From Clostridiales bacterium (lineage in GTDB: Bacteria > Bacillota > Clostridia > Christensenellales > Aristaeellaceae): DNA of 61,022 nt. Of this stretch, positions 51,399 through 59,469 are shown piece after piece (within the stretch, counting starts at the first letter, position 1; each line of letters begins with the position of its first letter). The stretch spans positions 1-61,022 of the forward strand of contig JAHZHZ010000014.1 in the NCBI GenBank assembly GCA_019419995.1, in the 5' to 3' direction. The notes under the pieces are model-generated. The model was not told where the DNA came from and did no database searches. It was given only the letters and a program-made list of their open reading frames with translations. The position numbers were made by a program, and so were the translations under genes.

Positions 51399-52550
51399 AT
51401 GCCCAGAAAATCCACCACAAGACGCGCACAAGGCGAAGGAACCATTCGCCAGCACAAGGACGGCACGTGGAAAGCGCAGTACACATTGGGACGCGATCCC
51501 GACACTGGAAAGCAGATACAAAAATCTGTATACGGTGCGACACAGAAGGACGTGCGGCAGAAATTGCAGCAAATTTCGCAATCCATTGATGAAGGAACAT
51601 ACTTTGAACCGACAAAGATGACCGTCGCCAGCTAGATGAACACATAGTTGAAAGACTATCTTGGCAACGTAAAAGCCGGAACGGTGGCAAATCACACACG
51701 ACATGCAAATAACCACATCATTCCGGCTTTGGGCGCTGTGAAGTTGTCGGCACTGCAGCCGCTACAGATTCAACACCTGTACAATCAGTTGCAGGAACAG
51801 GGATTAAGCGCAAAGACCATTAAGAACCTGTATGGCTGTCTGCACAAGGCGTTACAGATCGCCGTGCGGATGGGATACCTACGGACGAACCCGGCAGAGG
51901 GGTGTATCCTTCCCCGAATCGTTAAGAAGGAAATGCACCTGCTGGACACGCCGGAAATATCCACCTTCCTTGACGCAATCAAGGGACACCGCTATGAAAC
52001 GCTGTTCAAGGTGGACGTATTCACGGGCTTGTGGTCGGGTGAAATCCTTGGCCAGACTTGGGATTGTGTCAACTTTGAGGAAGGGACGCTGTACATCTGC
52101 AAGCAGTTGACACCGCCACGCATGAAAGGGCAGAAGTACGTATTCGGCACATTGAAAAATGACAAGCCGCGCACGATCACCCCTGCGCCGTATGTCATGC
52201 AGCTTTTGAAGGAACACCGCATTCAGCAGATGCAGCGGCGTTTGATCGCTGGCCCCGCATGGGACGATGGCGGATTTCCGAATCCCGTATTCCCCAATGA
52301 CACAGGCGGGCATCTGACGCAAAAGGCATTGAGGGATTTCGGCATTGAAAACCTGCGTTTCCACGATCTCCGACACACCTATGCCGTCAATTCCCTGCGG
52401 TCAGGGGATGACGTTAAGACCGTACAGGAAAACCTCGGACACCACACGGCGGCATTTACGCTCGATCAATACGGACACGTTACCGACACGATGAAACGCG
52501 CCAGCGCAGACAGGATGCAGACGTTCATCAAGGCAATACCCAACGCCTGA
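51399..52550 (+). pseudogene. Tyrosine integrase interrupted by two TAG codons
   Basis: One frame runs through the whole gene. It has an N-terminal AP2-like arm-binding domain (EGTIRQHKDGTWKAQYTLGR) and then two in-frame TAG codons at 51633 and 51645. A core-binding domain (LKDYLGNVKAGTVANHTRHA) and the catalytic domain follow: Arg region VFTGLWSGEILGQTWDCVNF, HDLRHTYAVNSLRSG and the nucleophile in HTAAFTLDQYGHV. In relatives the TAG positions fall at Trp codons (VAxWMNTWLKDYL), so single G-to-A changes explain both. The Arg motif reads GLWSGE where GLRxGE is expected, a loss of the catalytic Arg. All this points to an inactive integrase. Confidence 0.8.
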
Positions 52551-52555
52551 AAAAA

Positions 52556-52641
52556 TAAAGGGTACTGATATTGAATTCAATCCCGTTACGGCTTGTACCG
52601 TTAAAGGGTATACAATGCTGTAAAGGGTAAAATAAAGGGTA
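52556..52641 (+). repeat. Four direct repeats TAAAGGGTA (putative arm-type integrase sites)
   Basis: Exact nine-base copies lie at 52556, 52602, 52621 and 52633, starting just after the integrase stop. Position and spacing fit arm-type sites bound by the N-terminal domain of the integrase near an attachment site. Confidence 0.7.
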
Positions 52642-52666
52642 GTAGGGCTTATAAACAATAAAAAAA

Positions 52667-52703
52667 GCCCCGAAAACTCAATGTTTTCAAGGCTTTTTAA
52701 TGG
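52667..52703 (+). terminator. Terminator beyond the integrase
   Basis: GCCCCGAAAAC and GTTTTCAAGGC arms with a short loop, then TTTTTA. On the minus strand AAAAGCC gives a weaker reverse signal with a long T-run. Confidence 0.75.
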
Positions 52704-52799
52704 TATGAGTGGTGATACAGAACTTTTTGAAAACCCCAGTAACATCAAGGACTTGTGGGCATCCGAACAGACAATTATCTTGTATATCCCCCTGTTTTA

Positions 52800-52832
52800 G
52801 GGCGGCTGTTTTGAAGCAGCCGCCCTTTTACT
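52800..52832 (+). terminator. Perfect hairpin with T-tail
   Basis: GGGCGGCTG and CAGCCGCCC with loop TTTTGAAG, then TTTT. No active gene upstream except the integrase remnant. Confidence 0.75.
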
Positions 52833-52954
52833 AACGCCCAAAATAAATGTGCCGATTAGGGTTTAAAAAGCCTCTTTTTTCTTTTTGTATTGCCCGTTAG
52901 AAATGGGACATGGGTGATTTATCACCCAGCGTGTCAAAGTGGCACAGAAGTAGC

Positions 52955-53149
52955 TTTTTTCTCAGAAAACAACACTTTTTTAAATCTACGAAAATATGTC
53001 ATCTATGCGACGCTCCATCTCACCAAACGGGTTTCCTGGATGTGGACGCGCCAAATACGGCTTGTCCAAATACGGGAAACCCGGATACGGATAACCCATG
53101 TCTGGAAAACCGGCCACAATTAAATAAAGATAAAAGAAATACTGATTAA
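52955..53149 (+). pseudogene. Possible fragment of a replication-initiator-like protein
   Basis: One plus frame carries FLDVDAPNTACPNTGNPDTD, NPCLENRPQLNKDKRNTD and a stop, and beyond the stop FNTKESNPILSIPPP. Repeated Pro-Asn-Thr plus Lys/Asn-rich linkers of this kind are found in the middle of RepA-type initiators on mobile elements. No start, no conserved domain, and no ribosome site, so the call is weak. The rest of 52833-53320 shows no gene. Confidence 0.28.
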
Positions 53150-53320
53150 TTTAATACGAAAGAATCAAATCCTATCCTATCAATCCCCCCACCCCGCAGG
53201 CGCTGATCGAATCAGACAGTTGTTGATGGTATTCGCTTGAGAGATAAAATGCAGAATAATCGTAATACCAGCAAAATAAGGCGAGAAGTCACCTTTCACT
53301 ACAACATTTTTGCTCAACTA

Positions 53321-56251
53321 TTACGGTATTGAACCAAATACATCCGCTAAACTTTCTTTTATTGAACTATACACATAGTCGGATAGCGGATCACTCCTAC
53401 CTGTGCGTCTTGAGGTAAGAGTAAACATAAAGCCTGTCCGCGTAGTTGTTATACAATTTACTGTTCGGCCTTGCTTCAAGTAACTCTCTTGAATATCACA
53501 TACAATTTGATCATGATCGTTAAATCGCTTTCCCTGGGCCCTGCGAATTAAGGGCATAGGGATATCTGCTGTGGGTGATGCAACATAGTAATACTGAAGT
53601 GAAGGTTGTGATGTAAAATCATGTGGGTTTGCATCTTCATTATGATCCACCTCAACTACCACTTGATATGGTGCATCGTTGTACCTTCGGAAATACTTTT
53701 TCAAGCTTGGAAAATTATAATCGACCATGCTCAAATAGCTGATCTCATGATAATAAAAGAATTGAGATATACGCCGTTCCTTTTGTTCCTTTGAATACAA
53801 ATCCCAAATAAAGCACCTACCTTGTATTGGCATTAGTATATCTGGACCAGGAAGAATAAAGTCTGATAAAATCGTATTATCCTGATTTAGACAGTGCAAT
53901 AAATCCCGGAGGTGAAATAGTTCTACGCCATTCAGCGTATATCCTGCCAAATTCGAGGTTTTTTTAAGTTCCTCATTAATCATTTTGTCAATGACAGCTT
54001 GCATTTCGAGCAAATTATCAAGCCCCTTAAGGGCTTCCACTTTTCTCTGATAGTAAGTAATCCGCTCACACAGCAAGTATTTGCTTTCAATTAGATTTTT
54101 CTTTTCAATTAGCTCCGCAAGCCTTTTTTTAATTAGATTGATAGCAATGTTACGTCCACTATCTTCACTCAATCCGGACAGTTGAAGATTTACATAATAA
54201 CTAGTAAAATTACGTCTCTGGAAAAGTGCTTTTCGCTCAAAGGTTGCATAATACTCTTTACATTGCTGTTCGTTAATACATTGAACATCACTTTCATCCG
54301 CTGAAACAAAATCAAACCAATATCTCAAATGGTGCTTATCCTCTGATAAGCATCCAATAATAGCAATCTTTGAGCCTGGTTCCATTGTAAAACGATCAGG
54401 TGTATGGACGGGCTCAAATAGCGCCTCTATAGGGCTAAAGCACTTACTCAAAATAAACCTGTATGTTCTATGTATTTGGGTTAGAAGCCTTGTAACACTG
54501 TCTATATCTGATTCATTTACATCACTTTTAGCATTAACGCATTCAATATACAGAGGCAGATTACGCTCCATCACAAAATCCAAAAACTCATCTTGTGCCT
54601 GCGCGTCTTTGAATATCCCTCCCGCAAAGATAAAAACTTCTTTCCATTCATCTTTTTCAACTAAATTCGAATAGAGTTCAACATTACGGGACAAAGGAAA
54701 GTTATGAACTAGATAATGGGCAACACAATACTCTTTGAGTAGTTTATGTACAAAAACTACTTTGTCTTCAATTCTAAATAAACCAGAGCCCACAAATGAA
54801 CCTATGATACGCATTTTGTTTTCAGGCACAATTTTAGAAAGCTGTTGGTCAAATTCGGTGTAGCTGTAGGATGGCTGAGAAAAAGTATGATACGCAAAAT
54901 CTCCCAAAATATTCTGTGCATCATGGTAAGTTAAAGGAACATTGTCTGAAAATTTCCCTTGTTGAGGCATACCACCGTATAATTTCTGAAATAATTCTTC
55001 AAACAATCTACTCCTGTTAAATATGTCTCGATTGGTGCTTTTCTTTAATACTGACTTTCCAACAGACAAAAAGAATGGATTCGAAAAAAGCACATAATAC
55101 TGTTGAGGAATGTCAACAGCAATTCCTTCAGTTCTCAGTTCCTTCTGAATGGTTTCCTTATTTAATGCAGTAAGAAAGTATTGCTTTTGTTCACCTAATT
55201 CTCCGTGGTAACGGTTGAAGCGTGAAGTGATAAAGAAATAGTTATCATTGTACTGTGCAGCAAAGTTATTGAATTCGGCATAAAATTTTGTTCGGTAATT
55301 TTCTTGACTGATATCATCAATACCATCCAATATAAGGAGATACCGTCCTTCTTTCAATTGCTGTTCAACTAATTGGTCTATGTTTCCGTTGTAAAATGGA
55401 CCTAGTTTATATTTAATGCCACTAATGATATCGTTATAGAGCAGCCCATATTCCCGCAGGGAAATAAATACCGGTATTAATGTGAGTGTATGTTCATTTA
55501 AACACGCACTCTGGAGTAGTGTGACGGACTCATAAGTTTTGCCATAACCTGCTTCTCCTAAAACAAGGACACGCTTTTCTTTAAGCAATACATCTAGAGA
55601 ATTTAATTGAATATTGCTTTCATATTTCGAATAGATTTTGCGCTCTAGATATTTATCAGCAGGATATAGCGGATATAAACATAGCAAATGTTTGCGATAT
55701 TCGTCATATGAAAAGCTTGTGGGCATGCACTCTGGTTCATTGAGCAATCCGTCTACTTTTTTATCAAGTTGTTCAACAGCGGACTTAATATACTGTAATT
55801 CACTTAATAATCCATTTGCAAGTTCTTTGGCTGTGTTACAGATAATTCTCGTCTCACTATTATTAGATTTGTTTAAAGCAAGATAAATGACTTCGAAATA
55901 TCTTTGCAGAAGCGTTCGAATCTCATAATGATAGCGGCTGTAGTTTGGGTGTTGCTCAACAAATAATTGGACGTAGTAATCCACCGACTGAGATTTGGAT
56001 TTATAGTGAAATACTGATGTATCACAGCAATTTCGTATAATATTGCAAACTACATCATTTTTTGTAAGAAAATGATCCAAGTCATTGTAAAAAACCGTAT
56101 CTCCATATTTGGAGAGTATTTCATTAAAAATTTGTCTTCTTAGTCTTCTTCTAATATTAAAAAGCAGGATTTTTCCTTTCAGCCCGGAGAATGCATCTTT
56201 GCAGAGATCTATTAACAGATCTACGATCTTTTCTATAATAGGGGCGTCCAT
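53321..56251 (-). CDS. NACHT-type STAND NTPase (candidate anti-phage defence protein)
   Basis: A 976-residue protein. An N-terminal helical region (about 1-175; IIEKIVDLLIDLCKDAFSGL at the start) is followed by a short linker. The NACHT NTPase comes next: Walker A VLGEAGYGKT at about 230-239, Walker B YLLILDGIDDIS at about 304-315, and FFITSRF (sensor) at about 339-345. Winged-helix and helical segments with VHKLLKEYCVAHYLV follow. A C-terminal region of about 370 residues has no repeat I recognise and is the likely sensor. Bacterial NACHT proteins (bNACHT) are known to abort phage infection; that role is inferred. Strongly AT-rich, single gene, beside a phage remnant. The ATG at 56251 has GAGGTG upstream; the frame is open 22 codons further. 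Confidence 0.82.
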   Translation of the reverse strand: MDAPIIEKIVDLLIDLCKDAFSGLKGKILLFNIRRRLRRQIFNEILSKYGDTVFYNDLDHFLTKNDVVCNIIRNCCDTSVFHYKSKSQSVDYYVQLFVEQHPNYSRYHYEIRTLLQRYFEVIYLALNKSNNSETRIICNTAKELANGLLSELQYIKSAVEQLDKKVDGLLNEPECMPTSFSYDEYRKHLLCLYPLYPADKYLERKIYSKYESNIQLNSLDVLLKEKRVLVLGEAGYGKTYESVTLLQSACLNEHTLTLIPVFISLREYGLLYNDIISGIKYKLGPFYNGNIDQLVEQQLKEGRYLLILDGIDDISQENYRTKFYAEFNNFAAQYNDNYFFITSRFNRYHGELGEQKQYFLTALNKETIQKELRTEGIAVDIPQQYYVLFSNPFFLSVGKSVLKKSTNRDIFNRSRLFEELFQKLYGGMPQQGKFSDNVPLTYHDAQNILGDFAYHTFSQPSYSYTEFDQQLSKIVPENKMRIIGSFVGSGLFRIEDKVVFVHKLLKEYCVAHYLVHNFPLSRNVELYSNLVEKDEWKEVFIFAGGIFKDAQAQDEFLDFVMERNLPLYIECVNAKSDVNESDIDSVTRLLTQIHRTYRFILSKCFSPIEALFEPVHTPDRFTMEPGSKIAIIGCLSEDKHHLRYWFDFVSADESDVQCINEQQCKEYYATFERKALFQRRNFTSYYVNLQLSGLSEDSGRNIAINLIKKRLAELIEKKNLIESKYLLCERITYYQRKVEALKGLDNLLEMQAVIDKMINEELKKTSNLAGYTLNGVELFHLRDLLHCLNQDNTILSDFILPGPDILMPIQGRCFIWDLYSKEQKERRISQFFYYHEISYLSMVDYNFPSLKKYFRRYNDAPYQVVVEVDHNEDANPHDFTSQPSLQYYYVASPTADIPMPLIRRAQGKRFNDHDQIVCDIQESYLKQGRTVNCITTTRTGFMFTLTSRRTGRSDPLSDYVYSSIKESLADVFGSIP

Positions 56252-56281
56252 ATTTACACCTCGCTTGTCTACAAGGTAGGT

Positions 56282-56324
56282 AAAAAATATAAAACAGCCG
56301 TATAGGAAATTACCCACACGGCTG
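56282..56324 (-). terminator. Terminator-like hairpin in the NACHT leader
   Basis: On the minus strand CAGCCGT, an imperfect inner stem and ACGGCTG are followed by TTTTATATTTTTT, only about 30 bases before the NACHT start and downstream of its promoter. It could act as an attenuator. Confidence 0.7.
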
Positions 56325-56355
56325 CCTTGGCACTACAGAGGCCTACCGTCAATTA

Positions 56356-56384
56356 ATTATAATGTAATTGAGTGAAAAATACAA
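56356..56384 (-). promoter_or_regulatory. Promoter of the NACHT gene
   Basis: Minus-strand TTGTAT, 17-base spacer, perfect TATAAT. Predicted transcript start near 56349, leaving a leader of about 98 bases that contains the hairpin. Confidence 0.7.
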
Positions 56385-56885
56385 TGAGATATCAAATTTC
56401 TGCGATTTCGTTGAATACTCCTTTTTCAAGAGTTTTTATATATTTCTAGACTGTTGCCATTCTAGCGAGGAATCTGCATTTCTCCGTAGTGCGTAGTGCG
56501 GCGATTCGTTTGCATCCCGACATTTTCAGATGTCGTTCCGTCGCATTACTCGGGCAGTTTCTCACCGTTTTCGATCCTATGCCCGCTCAAGTAGTTCAGC
56601 ATTTCTGCGGGCCGTTCCTACAATTTTACCAATCAGCGCAGGATGTATGAGATATTTGCGGCTTACCACAGAGAAGAATAGGCCTTCTTGCATAAGGGTT
56701 TAGGACTATCCCAACAAGCAATTTTGTGTTTAGGGGCAGGGGTTCCCTAAAGTAAAAATTCGCAAGTGAGGCCACACTTGCTGTGCTTGCTGTAGTTTCT
56801 CTGCCCCTTGCTTCTTTCTGTTATTACTACACATTCACCCTCGTCAAATGGCCGTTCTGCGCCTTAGATACTATAAGAATGTATC
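56385..56885. other. Intergenic stretch without a supported gene
   Basis: The minus strand shows short coding-like scraps (EMLNYLSGHRIENGEKLPE ending at a stop near 56550; KYIKTLEKGVFNEIAEI ending near 56400) with stops between them. These may be decayed gene ends, but no family is recognised. Confidence 0.45.
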
Positions 56886-56914
56886 TTGACAGGGTGCAAT
56901 ATAATCCGTATAAT
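56886..56914 (+). promoter_or_regulatory. Consensus promoter of tetR with flanking inverted repeat
   Basis: TTGACA, 17-base spacer, TATAAT, a full consensus sigma-A promoter. ATGTAT (56879-56884) and ATACAT (56917-56922) flank it as inverted copies and may be an operator for autoregulation. Confidence 0.85.
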
Positions 56915-56951
56915 AAATACATACTTAGAGAATGTTTAGGGGGCACAGTGG

Positions 56952-57599
56952 ATGGCACGGAACAAATACCCGGAAGTCACCGAGGAGCGGATTTTAGATG
57001 TAGCTCAGCGCCTCTTTTTAGAAAAGGGCTACGAGAACACCACCATCCAGGACATCGTGAACGAGCTGGGCGGCCTTACAAAAGGTGCGGTGTACCACCA
57101 CTTTAAGTCCAAAGAGGAAATCATGGATGCGGTGAGTGACCGTATGTTTTTTGAAAATAATCCCTTCGAGGCAGTGAAAGGTCGTACCGATCTGAACGGG
57201 CTCCAAAAGCTGCGTGAAGTAGTCCGGCTGAATCAGGCAGACACAGCCCGTACCAATATGACAGCACAGTCCATTCCGATGAATCACAATCCCAGAGTAT
57301 TGGTTGGAATGATCGATGCCAACCGCCGGATTCTCACCCCGTATTTTCTGGAACTCATTGAGGAGGGGAACCGGGACGGTTCCATCCACACAGAGTATGC
57401 CAAGGAGATTGCTGAGCTGCTGCCGCTGCTCACCAGCCTGTGGCTGTTGCCATCTGTGTTTCCGGCCACCAAAGAGGAGATGCGGCGGAAATTCTCCTTT
57501 ATCGGGGAGATGATGGAGAAGATGGGCGTGCCTCTGTTTGACGATACCATTCAGCGGCTAGTGGACGAGTTCTTTGAGCAAATCCCCGACCTGAAATAA
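56952..57599 (+). CDS. TetR/AcrR-family transcriptional regulator
   Basis: A 215-residue regulator. The DNA-binding part at about 12-58 reads RILDVAQRLFLEKGYENTTI and GAVYHHFKSKEEIMDAV, the classic TetR helix-turn-helix. The ligand-binding C-terminal part is helical and unassigned. It is transcribed from a consensus promoter and heads a likely exporter operon with an ABC transporter, a small membrane protein and an MFS pump. It should repress them until a substrate is bound. An intrinsic terminator separates it from the ABC genes, so expression of the latter may need read-through or a second promoter. Confidence 0.9.
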   Translation: MARNKYPEVTEERILDVAQRLFLEKGYENTTIQDIVNELGGLTKGAVYHHFKSKEEIMDAVSDRMFFENNPFEAVKGRTDLNGLQKLREVVRLNQADTARTNMTAQSIPMNHNPRVLVGMIDANRRILTPYFLELIEEGNRDGSIHTEYAKEIAELLPLLTSLWLLPSVFPATKEEMRRKFSFIGEMMEKMGVPLFDDTIQRLVDEFFEQIPDLK

Positions 57600-57624
57600 A
57601 ATTGCCTCACGGCAATTTTATTTT
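57598..57624 (+). terminator. Short hairpin after tetR
   Basis: AAAATTGCC and GGCAATTTT around TCAC, then ATTTT. Confidence 0.7.
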
Positions 57625-57646
57625 GGATAGATACATTCATTCGAAA

Positions 57647-57683
57647 GGTATTATATTTTAAATACCGCAGTCAATTACTGCGG
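57647..57683 (+). promoter_or_regulatory. Inverted repeats upstream of the ABC genes (candidate TetR operator and leader hairpin)
   Basis: GGTATT and AATACC enclose an eight-base AT-rich spacer (57647-57666). Directly after, CCGCAGT and ACTGCGG form a hairpin (57665-57683). GGTAT recurs near 57715. Confidence 0.45.
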
Positions 57684-57734
57684 CAAATTTTATACCAAAA
57701 TACATACCGCTTGAAGGTATGAAAGGAGTATAAC

Positions 57735-58466
57735 ATGGACCAAATTGTAATCTCTGCAAGCAACCTGACAAAAATCTTTTTGGGAAAAAAAGTAATCCGA
57801 AACTGTACCTTTTCCGTAGAGCGGGGCAGCATTTACGGTTTCCTGGGGCGCAACGGAGCAGGAAAAACAACTGTGCTCAAACTGTTGCTGGGGTTGTTAA
57901 AACCATCTGCCGGAACCGCCGGTGTGCTGGGACTGGACAGTGTGCGGGATAACGAGGCAATACTTCCACGCACCGGAAGTCTGATTGAAACGCCGATATT
58001 TTATGAGCATCTGTCGGCTGCGGATAATCTACGCCTCCATCTGGCTTACATGGGAATCGAAGATACCGATGTGGAACCAACGCTCTGCCGTGTGGGACTG
58101 CCCGGTACAGGGAGCCAGCCAGTGTCTACCTTCTCCCTGGGTATGCGGCAGCGTTTGGCCATTGCGCGGGCCATCATCCATCGGCCCGAAGTGTTGATTC
58201 TGGATGAACCGGTCAACGGTCTGGACCCTGTGGGCATGAAGGAGATGCGTATTTTGTTTCGCCGTTTGGTGCAGGAGGAAGGAATGACCATTCTGATGTC
58301 CAGTCACCTTCTATCGGAGATCGAGCAGATTGCGGATCGTGTGGGTGTCATTGTGGATGGAACTATCATACGAGAAGCGGAAATGACGGACATCTTCAAA
58401 CAATATTCTTCCGATATGGAGGACTATTTTATTTCACTTATTCAGGGAGGTGCTGACCATGCATAA
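57735..58466 (+). CDS. ABC transporter ATP-binding protein
   Basis: A 243-residue ATPase with GFLGRNGAGKTTVLKLLLG (Walker A, about 37-45), a signature FSLGMRQRLAIARAI in place of LSGGQ, VLILDEPVNGLDPVGM (Walker B) and the H-loop SSHLLSEIEQIADRVG. The variant signature and the overall plan are like the bacitracin- and lantibiotic-resistance exporters (BcrA/NatA type). Pairs with the permease that starts inside its final codons. GGAG lies upstream of the ATG. The substrate is not readable; the TetR and MFS neighbours suggest a toxic compound. Confidence 0.92.
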   Translation: MDQIVISASNLTKIFLGKKVIRNCTFSVERGSIYGFLGRNGAGKTTVLKLLLGLLKPSAGTAGVLGLDSVRDNEAILPRTGSLIETPIFYEHLSAADNLRLHLAYMGIEDTDVEPTLCRVGLPGTGSQPVSTFSLGMRQRLAIARAIIHRPEVLILDEPVNGLDPVGMKEMRILFRRLVQEEGMTILMSSHLLSEIEQIADRVGVIVDGTIIREAEMTDIFKQYSSDMEDYFISLIQGGADHA

Positions 58467-59166
58467 ACTGATCGCATTGGAATTAAAACGGAATCGTCTT
58501 CGCCCCTATCATATTGCAACCCTGATTTGTGGAGTGACGATGCTGGGCTTCCAGTACCTGATGGCCGCCATCCCCTATATGGACCCCACCGAGCCGGATG
58601 CGGAATTGTTCTCCCAGTATCCCTTCCTGATGGGGATAACCTGTTTGGTCTGTATGGCGATTTTTTCGATTCTGTCGGCAGTCATGGCCTCCCGGTTTGT
58701 GGTGGAGGAATACAGCGGGAAACGCGCAATTCTGCTGTTGAGCTATCCAATCAGCCGGAAAAAGGTGCTACGCGCAAAGCTGATGCTGGTGTTTGCCTAT
58801 ACCGCTGGCGCGATGCTCCTGTGCGGAGCGGTGGTCCAGGCTGTGTTCTTTCTAACAGAATCATTGTTTCCCATCTGTTCTGACCATCTGACAATCAAAG
58901 TGGTCCTGCAATCACTGGGCTTCCTGTTCTGCTGTTCCGTTCTGGCGGGGCTGATGGGGCTGATTGCTTTGTGGTTTGGATTCCGCAAAAAGTCGGTTTC
59001 AGTGACCATTGTGGCATCGGTCGTTCTGGCAACCATTGTGTGTCAGATGATCAGCTCAGCACTGGCATTCTTGCCAATGATGGGAGCCGTTCTTGGTGTG
59101 ACGGGCATCCTTGCAACTTTGGCAATCAAAAATCTACTGAGACAAGTAAAGAACATGGAGGTGTGA
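58459..59166 (+). CDS. ABC-2 type permease
   Basis: A 235-residue integral membrane protein with six predicted segments. It starts MHKLIALELKRNRLRPYHIA, has ASRFVVEEYSGKRAILLLSY PI-like sequence in the first loop (a conserved feature of BcrB/NatB-type permeases), and ends NLLRQVKNMEV. The ATG has GGGAGG eight bases upstream and overlaps the ATPase stop region. Together with the ATPase it should form an exporter of four polypeptides (two of each). Confidence 0.85.
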   Translation: MHKLIALELKRNRLRPYHIATLICGVTMLGFQYLMAAIPYMDPTEPDAELFSQYPFLMGITCLVCMAIFSILSAVMASRFVVEEYSGKRAILLLSYPISRKKVLRAKLMLVFAYTAGAMLLCGAVVQAVFFLTESLFPICSDHLTIKVVLQSLGFLFCCSVLAGLMGLIALWFGFRKKSVSVTIVASVVLATIVCQMISSALAFLPMMGAVLGVTGILATLAIKNLLRQVKNMEV

Positions 59167-59169
59167 GAC

Positions 59170-59469
59170 ATGACAGAACGAGAATTTGACCAAAAGATTG
59201 AAAGGGCCACCAAAAATTTTGAGCGACGGATAGAGAACGCAGCAGATCATCTGGACAAAACCGTAAACCGAGCGTGGGATCGCAGCCGCCTATTTCGCTG
59301 CGTATCCAGAGGGACATCCCTGGCTGCTGAAGTCGGATTACTACTGATTGCTGGGCGTCTGGCGGATCGTGGAAACCGAACTGCCGCAGCGTGGTGTGCG
59401 GGGCTAAGTGTCGTTGGTCTGGCAGCCGATATGTTGATTGCAATCTGTTTCCGGAGGACAGAAAAATGA
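59170..59469 (+). CDS. Small membrane protein, 99 residues
   Basis: Not recognised by family. The N-terminal half is highly charged and helical (MTEREFDQKIERATKNFERR), likely a coiled coil facing the cytoplasm. The C-terminal half has two hydrophobic segments (GTSLAAEVGLLLIAGRLA and AAWCAGLSVVGLAADMLIAI). It begins four bases after the permease and its stop overlaps the MFS start (ATGA). The tight coupling suggests it is an accessory of the exporter. Confidence 0.75.
   Translation: MTEREFDQKIERATKNFERRIENAADHLDKTVNRAWDRSRLFRCVSRGTSLAAEVGLLLIAGRLADRGNRTAAAWCAGLSVVGLAADMLIAICFRRTEK

Noticed and set aside
51633..51647. Reassignment of TAG as a sense codon in this genome
   Set aside because: TAG serves as an ordinary stop in the backbone, for example after the L,D-transpeptidase gene at 25853-25855. 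Frameshifts nearby also point to decay.
52551..53320. A tRNA gene as attachment site for the element
   Set aside because: No tRNA fold was found next to the integrase; the attachment site remains unknown.
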